Assembly (NCBI RefSeq): GCF_018362995.1
Contig: NZ_CP074372.1
Coordinates: forward strand, 1,178,001 to 1,242,000
Reading direction: 5' to 3'
Length of the DNA stretch: 64,000 nucleotides
From: Chryseobacterium indologenes
GTDB lineage: Bacteria; Bacteroidota; Bacteroidia; Flavobacteriales; Weeksellaceae
A model generated the notes under the pieces. It searched no databases, was not told the DNA's origin, and was given only the letters and a program-made list of their open reading frames with translations. Both the position numbers and the translations under genes were made by a program. Below, in pieces: positions 28,232-37,044 of this stretch; position 1 is the stretch's first letter, and every line of letters begins with the position of its first letter.

Positions 28232-28346
28232 AACCATTAAGGAAAAGTTAAGAAATAAAGTATAGTTAAGATAAATCATGCTAATTTTTAAGCTTAAAGC
28301 GAAGCTTATCTTAATACCCTTAAACCCTTATTACATCTTAATGGTT
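28232..28346. repeat. Composite inverted repeat, MITE-like
   Basis: Outer arms AACCATTAAG (28232-28241) and CTTAATGGTT (28337-28346); inner arms TTAAGATAA (28266-28274) and TTATCTTAA (28306-28314). The centre AGCTTAAAGCGAAGCTT is itself palindromic. Lies between terminator and the M14 stop codon. A single copy was seen. Confidence 0.6.
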
Positions 28347-28373
28347 CAAAAATAAAAATTTAAATAAGTTTTT

Positions 28374-29483
28374 TTAATCTTCAATTTTAAAATCTACTAC
28401 AGAATCCAGTTTCGGATATTTAGTGGCAGAAATAAATTTCTTTCCGGTACAGTCTATTTCCAGCCAGCCTTTTCTCTTATTTACGTCTCCGGCCTCCATT
28501 ACAAAAGGAATAAAAGAGATTTCATCTTTCCCTTCTTCTTTGATCTCTCTGTACTGAACTGCTATATCCAAAATACATTCATGGTCTGTATTCAGTCTTA
28601 CATTTCTGTAAACGATATCATAATGCGTTTCTTGATTTTCAGGGATATCCAGATAAGTTTCCCAGCCTGTAATATCAGAGTTCAGTTCACTGATAGCCTT
28701 CAACGCATAATAAAGAGCGATAGTATAATATTTTCTCGTTCCTTTTCTGGTATAATCATCTACAAAGTGTCCGCCTTCAAATAAGATCGTAGGCATTCCG
28801 GCTTTGATGAAATTGTCTCCTGTGGAAGTAGGATAAAATTCGTCAGAATATCTTCCGATCTGGTTCGGGATCATTTCTTTCAAATGGTTATATACACTTG
28901 CAATCACTGCCATACATTTTTTCCTGTTTTCAGTCACATTACGTTCTACATTTTCTGAAGGTGCCAGGAAGGAAAGCGTAGCGGGATGAATACCGTCAGT
29001 GGTAAATATGGTTCTCTGCTCATGAAGGTTTAATGCATAATCATACTTTTTTGAAGCGGCAGCATGTTTCAGAAACTTAATCTCTTTACTGGCTTCGTTA
29101 TGAAAATCTCTGTTCAGATCAATATCAGCAGCATTTAGTCTTGTCCATCTTTCAGATCCGTCCGGATTCAGCATGAATATAAAATCAAGCTGTATTTTAC
29201 TGAACAGTTCCTCTTTCATTTCAGGTGCTTTATCAAGACTCACCAAAAGGTCCAGCATCGCATGGGTAGCGTTGGATTCATTTCCGTGCATTTGTGACCA
29301 GGCTAGTACCTGAATCTTTCCGGTTCCTATAGTTAACCGATAAATAGGCTTATCCAAATACGATGTTCCGATCTCCTGAATATAATCGCTGAGATTCGTC
29401 TGTAGGTAAGAAAATAATTTTTCAGGGGAAATATAGCGATTTGAGAAATCGGGTGTCTGAGAATAGATCTGTTCAAAATTCAT
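28374..29483 (-). CDS. M14-family zinc carboxypeptidase
   Basis: A 369-residue peptidase from the ATG at 29483; an in-frame ATG 12 codons upstream is possible, but the shorter form begins as expected (MNFEQIYSQTPDF). Zinc ligands are in WSQMHGNES (H and E) and LNLHEQR (H); the substrate loop LNPDGSERWTRLNAADIDLNRDF is the classical M14 segment (split at residues 120-142). No signal peptide, so cytoplasmic. The C-terminal third is an extra beta domain. Exact peptide substrate unknown. Confidence 0.85.
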   Translation of the reverse strand: MNFEQIYSQTPDFSNRYISPEKLFSYLQTNLSDYIQEIGTSYLDKPIYRLTIGTGKIQVLAWSQMHGNESNATHAMLDLLVSLDKAPEMKEELFSKIQLDFIFMLNPDGSERWTRLNAADIDLNRDFHNEASKEIKFLKHAAASKKYDYALNLHEQRTIFTTDGIHPATLSFLAPSENVERNVTENRKKCMAVIASVYNHLKEMIPNQIGRYSDEFYPTSTGDNFIKAGMPTILFEGGHFVDDYTRKGTRKYYTIALYYALKAISELNSDITGWETYLDIPENQETHYDIVYRNVRLNTDHECILDIAVQYREIKEEGKDEISFIPFVMEAGDVNKRKGWLEIDCTGKKFISATKYPKLDSVVDFKIED

Positions 29484-29880
29484 CTTGAGAAATAATTTAC
29501 AAGAATCAAATTTAACCATTTTTAGGCAAAAACTTAAATTAACATTTGTAAAAAAAAATAAAAATACAGGAATTTACATTTGACATGTATTTTTAGAATA
29601 ATTTACAAGTATTAAATATCATTGTTTTTATCTAATAGAACTTAGTTAACATCTGTAATATTGTTAAACAGTCTATAGTGACAAATTGTCTGTTGATAAA
29701 ATTGTGGATTGCGAATAATTTAATTGTATTAATTTAAATATCATTAAATCAATTAGTTATAAAGTTTATCTAAATTATATTTAGAATATTACTTGAAGTG
29801 TAAAAAAGGCTGTTTTAGCTGTTTTGAGGGTTATTTTATCAAACATAATAATTGTGGAAAACTTTGTTATTTACTCTGTT

Positions 29881-30432
29881 ATACAAATGTAAATAGCTGA
29901 AAAAATAGAAATCTTCCCAGAAATTCTAGTTAATTTATATTTTTTGGGACTAATTTAGCAGACAATAAAAATTGTTGTTTAGCATAAGTTCATTTTTCTT
30001 CAATAAGGAGCTATATCAGCTTAAATCAAGGAGTTTACATTAGTAATTTACTACTGTAACACCCTAAAATAACTATTATAATGCTTAAAATAGACATTTA
30101 TCAGTATCATGACTCCCGAAAAAGTAATTTAGTCGATTATTTATGTAAACAGTAAAAAGAACTCATTTTAAGAGACTAAATTCCTTTTGAAGACATCATA
30201 ATTTACAATTATAAACATGTATAAGAGGTAAATATTGGAATAATATTGCATCTTAATACTTGCACAAGATATACTGCAAGAGGTTAAGATTATTATTAAA
30301 TACAATTGTAATTTATATATAATTGATTGATTTAAAATATCTTATTATTTATTTACAATTGTATACAAATAATAATTTCAATTATTTACATTTGTATTTT
30401 GCAATTGTAAATTATATGAGTTACATTTGTAA
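29881..30432. promoter_or_regulatory. Array of TTACA-WW-TGTAA operator-like sites
   Basis: Near-palindromic 12-bp sites of the form TTACA-WW-TGTAA occur at 29881-29892, 30035-30046, 30203-30214, 30300-30311, 30353-30364, 30386-30397 and 30399-30410 (one or two mismatches each), and exactly at 30421-30432. The last overlaps the -7 element of the XRE gene. A weaker one lies at 29540-29551. Probable binding sites of the XRE regulator encoded next. Confidence 0.65.
30398..30429 (+). promoter_or_regulatory. Promoter of the XRE regulator gene
   Basis: TTTG (30398-30401), 20 bases, TACATTTG (30422-30429). The -7 element is part of the exact operator-like site at 30421-30432, suggesting autorepression. 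Confidence 0.7.
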
Positions 30433-30453
30433 AATAATTAAAGGCTTATTTTT

Positions 30454-30990
30454 ATGAGTTTAAATGAAAGAATTTCCAAAATTATAGAATATTCTAATCT
30501 TACTCCTTCTGAGTTTGCTGATGAGATAGATGTGCAACGTTCTTCCATTTCACATATTACGTCAGGAAGAAACAAACCGTCTCTTGAATTTATCATAAAA
30601 ATAAAATCCCGTTTTCCGGAACTTCTGTGGGATTGGCTGGTTACGGGTGAAGGTGAGATGCTGAAATCCCAGCTACCCGAATCTGAAATTAACGAAGAAC
30701 ATACCGAAGAGGAGAAAATAAAACCGACTCCACTACCCGATCTTTTTACGATGATGAATGACGATGATGAATTCGGAAGTGATGAAACAGAGGTGGAAGT
30801 TCCAAAATCAAGTGCTGGAGAATCGTTTATATCAGCCCAGGATAAAGCCCCAGAAAAAATATCCGATTCTCAGCGATTAGAAAATTCCAGTGATCAAATA
30901 TTAGGACAAATACTTGGTAATCAGACTAATAAGATAAAACGTATTGTTTTGTTCTATGAAAACGGAAAATTTGAGAGTTTTGAGCCTTAA
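30454..30990 (+). CDS. XRE-family helix-turn-helix regulator
   Basis: A 178-residue DNA-binding protein. The HTH is residues 3-60 (ISKIIEYSNLTPSEFADEID, then RSSISHITSGRNKPSLEF), followed by ELLWDWLVTGEGEML, the typical end of this flavobacterial XRE type. Residues 70-155 are an acidic, Ser/Pro-rich low-complexity linker. The final KIKRIVLFYENGKFESFEP is a conserved tail of this protein type. Very long regulated upstream region; probably autoregulated through the site array. Confidence 0.85.
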   Translation: MSLNERISKIIEYSNLTPSEFADEIDVQRSSISHITSGRNKPSLEFIIKIKSRFPELLWDWLVTGEGEMLKSQLPESEINEEHTEEEKIKPTPLPDLFTMMNDDDEFGSDETEVEVPKSSAGESFISAQDKAPEKISDSQRLENSSDQILGQILGNQTNKIKRIVLFYENGKFESFEP

Positions 30991-30995
30991 AAATA

Positions 30996-31032
30996 AAAAC
31001 CTGATCAAAGAAAATGATCAGGTTAAAAAATA
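30996..31032. terminator. Hairpin terminator, T-run on the minus strand
   Basis: AACCTGATCA - 7 nt - TGATCAGGTT. The T-run (TTTTTATTTTT) lies on the minus strand, so it is a better terminator for minus-strand transcription coming from about 31257 than for the XRE gene that ends at 30990. Confidence 0.65.
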
Positions 31033-31060
31033 TTTGAAGAAGAAAACTAAAGCTATTGCT

Positions 31061-31156
31061 TTATTTTTTTTTGAATTGGATGGGATCTCCAGCTGATGGA
31101 ATTTTTATCTTATGATGATTATCTATCCCACAATATGTTTTTATAATTTCGGCTGT
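31061..31156 (-). pseudogene. Gene-end remnant or degraded small gene
   Basis: An open stretch of 31 codons without a start codon, bounded upstream by a stop at 31157. It reads TAEIIKTYCGIDNHHK then IKIPSAGDPIQFKKK, which looks protein-like. Other frames upstream (to ~31240) give more protein-like words interrupted by stops. A promoter at 31263-31293 and a minus-strand terminator at 30996-31032 frame the segment. Family not recognised. Confidence 0.35.
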
Positions 31157-31420
31157 TTATTAGGGTAATACTTTGCTTATGTATTTGGAGAAATTTTATC
31201 ACAGGACAGTATCCTGATGGTAAATGAAAATATTTTCATGCATTGGTTTTTTATGGCTCTATCAAATATAAAAATTTAAAATCAAATCAGCAATGAAAAT
31301 AATATTATTTTAACATATAATTAATGTAAGTAATAATTACGTCGATTATTATTAATTTGATTCAAATTCAAAAATATGATCCTCAGGAACAGCTTAGCTT
31401 CTGTATTGAAGTTGATTGCA
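31157..31420. other. Gene-free stretch upstream of the remnant
   Basis: No intact gene on either strand. Contains the promoter at 31263-31293 and an AT-rich imperfect inverted repeat near 31325-31360. Confidence 0.5.
31263..31293 (-). promoter_or_regulatory. Minus-strand promoter without an intact gene
   Basis: On the minus strand TTG (31291-31293), 20 bases, TATATTTG (31263-31270). It would give a transcript of about 255 nt ending at the minus-strand terminator 30996-31032. Confidence 0.5.
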
Positions 31421-31422
31421 AT

Positions 31423-31450
31423 AAAAAAGGCCCGCAAATCTGCAGGCCTG
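31423..31450 (-). terminator. Terminator of the proline dehydrogenase gene
   Basis: On the minus strand GGCCTGC - AGATT - TGCGGGCC then TTTTTTATT, about 25 bases past the stop. Confidence 0.75.
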
Positions 31451-31473
31451 GCAGGTATAGTAAAACAATATTA

Positions 31474-32640
31474 TTATTTCTTTCTTCTTTCCAGTTCTTT
31501 TTTGATAAGTCCCAGCTCTCTTCCGGTTTGTCCGGCTACAGAAGTGTTTTCTCTGGCTCTTCTCGTCAGATATGGTACAACATCCTTCACAGGTCCATAT
31601 GGAAGATATTTAGCCACATTATAGCCTTTATCAGATAAATAGAAGGTAATATTATCACTCATTCCGTAAAGCTGCCCGAAATAAACATGTGGATTGTCAG
31701 TGTCCAAAGATTTTGCTTTCATTTTATTCATAATCAGTTCTGAAGAGATTTCGTTATGGGTTCCAAAGAAGGCAGAAACTTTATCCAGATGATTCATAAC
31801 AAAATCGATTCCTGCATTGTAATTCTTATCTGAAGCATCTTTGCTTGGCTGGATAGGATCTGCATATCCTTTTTCTGCTGCTCTGGCTCTTTCTTTTTCC
31901 ATGTAAGCACCACGAACAATTTTGTACCCGATGAAGTAATTTTTCTCTCTTGCTCTCTGAAGATTAGCTTCCATATATTCCAGTCTTCCTGTTCTGTACA
32001 TCTGGATGGTATTCCAAACGATAGGCTTTTGCTGGTTATACTTCTCCATCATTTCTTCGCAAAGGTGGTCTGCTGCATCCTGCATCCAGGTTTCTTCAGC
32101 ATCTACCATTACTTTTTTATCATTTTCGTGGCAAAGACTGCATACCTCATCAAACCTCTTTACCACCCTTTCCCATTCTTCTTTCTGGCTGGTAGTAAGC
32201 TCCGCTCCTTTTCCAACGGCTTCATAAAGATCAATTCTTCCGAAAGCCGTAGGTTTGAATACGATAAAAGGAATGGCCGGATTTCCCACTGAGAATCTAA
32301 CAATATCCTTAATTTCTTTGCAAACCGCATCAAAAGTTTCTTCATCTTCCTTCCCTTCAATAGAGTAATCGAAAATACTTCCAACTCCTCTTTTGAACAG
32401 CTGTTTCACAGCTTTCATACTTTCTTCACGGGTTTCACCACCACAGAATTGCTCAAATAAGGTATTTTTTACAATTCCGTTAACGAAAGGAAAATTGTTG
32501 TGTACTGTAAAATTCAGGATAGATGTTCCAAGGCTTGTAAGAGCGGGCTGTTCAATCATTTTAAACATCCAGTAAGCCTTTCTCAATTGTGCATCAGACT
32601 TGTCTGCAAATGCAACTTTAGTATCATTAAAAATGGGCAT
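31474..32640 (-). CDS. Proline dehydrogenase
   Basis: FAD-dependent enzyme of 388 residues oxidising proline to pyrroline-5-carboxylate in the first step of proline breakdown. Conserved segments include YKIVRGAYMEKERARA (FAD/proline site), FFGTHNE and the C-terminal YLPYGPVKDVVPYLTRRARENT (split), with the two Arg that bind the proline carboxylate. A monofunctional enzyme, with no aldehyde dehydrogenase domain. TACCTTTG at 32665-32672 is the probable -7 element. Confidence 0.93.
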   Translation of the reverse strand: MPIFNDTKVAFADKSDAQLRKAYWMFKMIEQPALTSLGTSILNFTVHNNFPFVNGIVKNTLFEQFCGGETREESMKAVKQLFKRGVGSIFDYSIEGKEDEETFDAVCKEIKDIVRFSVGNPAIPFIVFKPTAFGRIDLYEAVGKGAELTTSQKEEWERVVKRFDEVCSLCHENDKKVMVDAEETWMQDAADHLCEEMMEKYNQQKPIVWNTIQMYRTGRLEYMEANLQRAREKNYFIGYKIVRGAYMEKERARAAEKGYADPIQPSKDASDKNYNAGIDFVMNHLDKVSAFFGTHNEISSELIMNKMKAKSLDTDNPHVYFGQLYGMSDNITFYLSDKGYNVAKYLPYGPVKDVVPYLTRRARENTSVAGQTGRELGLIKKELERRKK

Positions 32641-32703
32641 TCCTATTTATTAAATTTAGTTATGCAAAGGTAATAATAACCTCAGTTTATTTAAAGATTT
32701 TTT

Positions 32704-33633
32704 TTATAATTTATGCTCTATCCCGTTTAAAAGCATTGCAATAATTCCTACGAAAACCCAGAACCGTAATATATTCAAAGTAAAGAAGTTACTTCTCCGG
32801 GAATCATTAATAAGAAGATAAATACATAATATCATGATAAAAAGTCCTCCGGCAAAATAATAGGCCATGAATCCGGTAACCCCTGTTTTGGTAATAAGTT
32901 TCATAGAAACGGCCATGGTAACCATGAGTAAAGACGTAAGGATAAGTTTTGTATTTCTGCTTTTAAAATAATTAGGAATTGTAGTATATCCAAATGTTTT
33001 GTCCACACTTTTGGTAAGGGTATCTTTCACAATATCAATGCAAAGTAAGATAAGGAAAAGAAAGACCGCCATCAGGAATACTTTTTTTGAAAAAGTTTCG
33101 TAGTACACCATCATTCCAAAGAACGGATATAAGGTAAGGCTGACGAAGGTAAGATTGTTTACAATGAGTATTCTGCTCAATTTGTGGCTGTAAAACCACA
33201 TAAAGAACTGATAAACAACAAAAAAAACAAAAACATTATGGGAAATCATCCAGGCCACTCCCAAAGAAATAGCGCTGAGTGCGAGGTAGGCGTATAGAAA
33301 ATATTTCTGCTTGATAAAGCTCTGAACCCTTGTTCTGAAAGGTTTTACAATGTGGTCCTTTTCCAGATCATAAAACTGATTGATGATGCCACCAGCGAGA
33401 ATGGTTAGAACCGTACAGAAAATAATACCATGTACTTTGAAATCAAACACAAATTTTCTGAAAGATTCATCCTGATTGAACAGGAAAAAAGTTGAAACAT
33501 AAAGGGCAAATGTCAACAGAGCTGCTACAAAAAAACGAGCTCCGAGCATAAAGCCCACGAATTGTGAAAATCTGTACAGTAAAGATTTTGATACGTAATT
33601 TTTAGATTGGAAAGTTTCTTTTTCAGAATTCAT
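32704..33633 (-). CDS. UbiA-family prenyltransferase
   Basis: A 309-residue membrane protein with eight to nine helices. The first Asp-rich motif NQFYDLEKDHIVKPFR binds the prenyl diphosphate-Mg2+; the second, DIVKDTLTKSVDKTFG, follows mid-protein. Similar to geranylgeranylglycerol-phosphate geranylgeranyltransferase-like proteins that in flavobacteria lie beside mevalonate-pathway genes. The acceptor is not known. Overlaps closely with the mevalonate kinase gene, 10 bases apart, and is probably co-transcribed with it. Confidence 0.85.
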   Translation of the reverse strand: MNSEKETFQSKNYVSKSLLYRFSQFVGFMLGARFFVAALLTFALYVSTFFLFNQDESFRKFVFDFKVHGIIFCTVLTILAGGIINQFYDLEKDHIVKPFRTRVQSFIKQKYFLYAYLALSAISLGVAWMISHNVFVFFVVYQFFMWFYSHKLSRILIVNNLTFVSLTLYPFFGMMVYYETFSKKVFLMAVFLFLILLCIDIVKDTLTKSVDKTFGYTTIPNYFKSRNTKLILTSLLMVTMAVSMKLITKTGVTGFMAYYFAGGLFIMILCIYLLINDSRRSNFFTLNILRFWVFVGIIAMLLNGIEHKL

Positions 33634-33643
33634 TCCAACCTGT

Positions 33644-34570
33644 TTAAAATCTGTAAATCACTTCTTTTTGGAAGCCTTCAAGCATTTTTTCTGCTTTTGC
33701 ATAGTCTTTAGTAAATCCTAAGATATAGCCGCCTCCACCGCTTCCGCAGAGTTTAAGATAATAAGCGTTAGAATCCAGACCTTTTTTCCAGATATTAAAA
33801 ATACTTTCAGGAATCATTGGACGGAAATGTTCATACGCCCAGTGAGAAAGTTTTTTCAGGTTTCTGAAGAAAGGATTCATATCTTTTTTAAGGAAAGATT
33901 CAATACATGCGTTGTTGTAACGGATAAATTCTTCTTTCAGGGTTTTGCGGAAACCTTCAGTCTTCATTTTTTCAAAGAAAATCTGAATCATAGGACCTGT
34001 TTCCCCTGTTATCCCGGAATCAATAAGGAAAATAGCTCCTTTCCCTTTTTCTCCTTCCGGAATATTTACCCTGTCTAAATTTTCTTTATTTTCGATAAGA
34101 ATTGGCAGGTTCATGTAACAGATCAAAGGATCCATTCCTGAACTTTTCCCGTGGAAATAGCTTTCCATTTCACCGAAAACAGCTTTTAATTTTTTAAGAT
34201 TATCTTTTGAGATATTCTCAGGATTGAGTTTGCTGATTGAATATTTTTCAAAAATAGCTGCAACCAAAGCTCCGGAACTTCCCACTCCATATCCCTGAGG
34301 AATATTGGAATCAAAGAAAAGTCCGTTAGAAATATCATTTTTGAAGCTCCCGATATCCAACTTAAAATCGTCGGAAAGATCAAGTGCTGTAAGAAATTCA
34401 GAATATTTCTGCAGATGCCTGTTGGAATTCAGTTCAAATTCTGAACTCAAATCTGAAAATTTCAAAGTTCCTTTATAGAAGCTGTAAGGTACTACAAGCC
34501 CCTGGGAATCTTCAATCATTCCGTATTCTCCAAACAGGATTATTTTTGCATAAAATAAAGGGTTGGTCAT
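33644..34570 (-). CDS. GHMP-family kinase, mevalonate kinase-like
   Basis: A 308-residue kinase from the ATG at 34570 (the family start is MTNPLFYAKIILFGEYG; earlier codons do not match). ATP-binding motif 2 is PQGYGVGSSGALVAA, motif 1 is AKIILFGEYGMI and motif 3 is KLCGSGGGGYILGF. Most like mevalonate kinase, an early step of the mevalonate isoprenoid pathway used in flavobacteria. The identity within the GHMP family is inferred from context with the prenyltransferase. Confidence 0.85.
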   Translation of the reverse strand: MTNPLFYAKIILFGEYGMIEDSQGLVVPYSFYKGTLKFSDLSSEFELNSNRHLQKYSEFLTALDLSDDFKLDIGSFKNDISNGLFFDSNIPQGYGVGSSGALVAAIFEKYSISKLNPENISKDNLKKLKAVFGEMESYFHGKSSGMDPLICYMNLPILIENKENLDRVNIPEGEKGKGAIFLIDSGITGETGPMIQIFFEKMKTEGFRKTLKEEFIRYNNACIESFLKKDMNPFFRNLKKLSHWAYEHFRPMIPESIFNIWKKGLDSNAYYLKLCGSGGGGYILGFTKDYAKAEKMLEGFQKEVIYRF

Positions 34571-34657
34571 ATTGACAATAAATCTTTTTGCAAAGTTAAA
34601 AATTATTCCGCTGAATATAAGCAAAACTCAGGCCGAATTTTTTCTATATAAATATAC

Positions 34658-34687
34658 GAAAAAAGCCTGATAATATCAGGCTTTTAC
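34658..34687 (-). terminator. Terminator of the metalloprotease gene
   Basis: On the minus strand AAAAGCCTGATA - TT - ATCAGGCTTTTTTC, about 18 bases past the stop. Confidence 0.8.
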
Positions 34688-34704
34688 AAAGTTTTATTTA
34701 AAAA

Positions 34705-36867
34705 TTACTGTTTGATCAGTTTTTTATTAATGGTCTGCTTCTCTGTTTCTACAGTAATCACATAGTTTCCTGTCTGAATTGAGGAAAGGTTTATTTCCTG
34801 TTTATTCCCTTTTAAAGAAGAATCGGAAGCAACCAGCCTTCCTGCTTCATCATAGATTTTATATCCTTTTAATCTTTCTTTTGAAGAGAGAGTTATCATG
34901 TTTTTGGCTGGATTCGGATAAATATCTATTGAATTATTTTTGATATTGATATCTTCTACTGCTAAAACATTGCAAGAGAAATTCGCATTCCAGCCGTTTC
35001 CTGTAACGCCTCCATCTGAAACAAATCTTACTGTTATAGCACCTGAAGGATCTGTTGATGTAAACGGACCGGGTACAGTACTTCCACTCAGATTATTTCC
35101 ATTGGCGAATAATGGTGAAGCCGTAGAAGGGCCATTATACACATACATAAAATCATAGCCTTGTTCAAGATCGAATGTTGTAAATGTCATTGTCATAGAT
35201 GAGCCCGGAGTAGGATAAAATGTTTTTATAAGGTCTTCATTATCTTTATACTGCCCCGTGGAACCTCCTGTATCTAAAAACTGAGTTCCATCACACCATG
35301 CTCCGTCAGTCAGGAAAAGTTTTGATAACTGGAATGCATTTGGTCCGCTGCAATCTGTTCCTACACTTAGTCTGTAATAAGATGCCGGTTGTAGATTTGA
35401 AAAATTAAAAGACTGTGTATTAACATTTCCTGAAGATACTGCTGCTCCGTTTGCTGTTGTCAGCTTATATTTCCATGCTGTTGAAAGAACGTCTGTAAAA
35501 GTGGCATTTGCAGAAGTCTGTGTGATATTGTTAATGTTAAAATTCGTGATGGATGTAGGGCAAGATGCGGTACAGTTAGTGCCAAGACATCCTTTTGAAT
35601 CTATTATATTTCTGATCAATGTTCCAGGCTGTACACCAAAACCATTCGCAAAATTAATCCCTACGCTGCTTACCAAATGGCAGTAACTCATAATAGTTCC
35701 TCCGCCTGCAGCAGGAAGTGCAGCCGTACAACCTTCGTTATTTCCTGAAGCAGGCCCACAGCCATCAATAGCTGTATTATTTCCGTTCCAGAAGCATGAG
35801 TGAGTATGGGGTGAACCTAAATTATGCCCAAGTTCATGCGTCATAGCTTCTATATTCCATGAATAGGTTGGCACATTTTGATAGGTGAAATTCGTACCAC
35901 AATAAGAATATCTGTAATCAGTACATAATGAATTTACATAGGCGATACTTGTTGTAGCAGGGTTTCTTAATAATTGAGCCACATCACCGTTAAAAGAGGT
36001 TCTGGTGGTTCTAAACTGGCTCAAAATTGTGCTTGGTGAGCCTGCATAGGGATCAGTGGTTGTCCAAACAAAAACTTCGCTTAAAGCCACATTAATATTC
36101 TCATTTGCATACAGTGTTGAAACATTATTATGCATAGCAGTTACCCAATTGGTTGTAGTGGTGGTATTGCTTCCATTTTGGGTATATGGACCGAAACCTG
36201 CTTCATAGTATATTCTTACGCAGTTGTCTGTTTTCTTTTTGCTGGTATTATTAGGGTTGAAAACCGGTCTCTGAACCTGATTTTCTTTCAATCCGTCTAC
36301 ATCACAGGCAAATGGATTAGAGCCTGTTAATTTAGAATCTGAATAGCTTACAAAATCTTCAGAATTTTTAGCTTTCCCTACCACTATATTTCCTAATTCA
36401 AGGGTAGAAGCAACTCCTACAATATCGTTATTGAAGAAACTAAAAGCCACGATAGAAGCATTATCCCCTTTCACAATTCCCTGATAATACACACCTGGTG
36501 TATACTGTACTTCTATCCCTTTATCTGTAACTACTTTAAAATCGTTGGTTAAGATCTGATGTCTGTACATTTCAACAGTGATCTGTCTGCCGCCATCAAA
36601 GGGAAAAGAGATTTCAAGAAAATCAGGTTTATCTCGGATTAATCTTTTTAGTTCTGCAGGCTTCAAAGACATCACGGTAATATCTGTTGCTGCTTTTTTG
36701 TATTCAGCTATTTTATCTGCAGATTTATCTGTATCAAATAAGGCATAGGTTTTAAGTTCTGATTTCCGATTGTGAAATTCCAAAACTTTTTGAGCAACGG
36801 GCTTTAAATTTTGAGAAAAACAAAGAATAAAACATTGCAAAAAACAAATTAATAGAAACTTTTTCAT
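34705..36867 (-). CDS. Secreted M12B (reprolysin)-type metalloprotease with CUB and T9SS sorting domains
   Basis: About 720 residues from the ATG at 36867. Signal peptide MKKFLLICFLQCFILCFSQ, then a propeptide, then a zinc metalloprotease domain with the site HELGHNLGSPHTH (HExxHxxGxxH) and a Met-turn region (GTIMSYCH). Next a fibronectin-III-like segment (SITNFNINNITQTSANATF), a CUB-like domain (WCDGTQFLDTGGSTGQYKDN...) and a C-terminal T9SS type A sorting domain (DIYPNPAKNMITL ... KQTINKKLIKQ). Cleaves extracellular protein; a secreted or surface enzyme. Confidence 0.92.
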   Translation of the reverse strand: MKKFLLICFLQCFILCFSQNLKPVAQKVLEFHNRKSELKTYALFDTDKSADKIAEYKKAATDITVMSLKPAELKRLIRDKPDFLEISFPFDGGRQITVEMYRHQILTNDFKVVTDKGIEVQYTPGVYYQGIVKGDNASIVAFSFFNNDIVGVASTLELGNIVVGKAKNSEDFVSYSDSKLTGSNPFACDVDGLKENQVQRPVFNPNNTSKKKTDNCVRIYYEAGFGPYTQNGSNTTTTTNWVTAMHNNVSTLYANENINVALSEVFVWTTTDPYAGSPSTILSQFRTTRTSFNGDVAQLLRNPATTSIAYVNSLCTDYRYSYCGTNFTYQNVPTYSWNIEAMTHELGHNLGSPHTHSCFWNGNNTAIDGCGPASGNNEGCTAALPAAGGGTIMSYCHLVSSVGINFANGFGVQPGTLIRNIIDSKGCLGTNCTASCPTSITNFNINNITQTSANATFTDVLSTAWKYKLTTANGAAVSSGNVNTQSFNFSNLQPASYYRLSVGTDCSGPNAFQLSKLFLTDGAWCDGTQFLDTGGSTGQYKDNEDLIKTFYPTPGSSMTMTFTTFDLEQGYDFMYVYNGPSTASPLFANGNNLSGSTVPGPFTSTDPSGAITVRFVSDGGVTGNGWNANFSCNVLAVEDINIKNNSIDIYPNPAKNMITLSSKERLKGYKIYDEAGRLVASDSSLKGNKQEINLSSIQTGNYVITVETEKQTINKKLIKQ

Positions 36868-37011
36868 GATTTTGATAATTTTTTCATTTTCACAAATAAA
36901 CAAAAAATATCAACACATAGTGAAAAAACATAGCCGTATTCTAGTATTAATGGTAATTCTATAAATAAATCAAATCAATTAATCAAATAAATGTTTTTTA
37001 TTCTTTAAAAT

Positions 37012-37038
37012 AAAAAAAGACGTTAAAAATAACGTCTT
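37012..37038 (-). terminator. Terminator of the MFS transporter gene
   Basis: On the minus strand AAGACGTTA - TTTT - TAACGTCTT then TTTTTATTTT, just after the stop. Confidence 0.8.
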
Positions 37039-37044
37039 CCAATT

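Larger units (their letters stand above)
29484..30453. other. Long AT-rich gene-free region
   Basis: About 970 bases with no supportable gene on either strand, far longer than the other gaps. It holds the operator-like array (see below), a perfect GACAAATTGTC palindrome at 29680-29690 and a T-rich promoter-like stretch near 29938. No RNA gene recognised. Confidence 0.7.

Noticed and set aside
29484..30453. CRISPR array or tandem repeats in the AT-rich gap
   Set aside because: The recurring TTACA-TGTAA words are irregularly spaced (12 to about 170 bases), palindromic and only 12 bp long; no regular spacer-repeat structure.
31357..31638. 93- and 82-codon plus-strand frames
   Set aside because: They overlap the 3' end of proline dehydrogenase and its terminator; shadows of the real gene.
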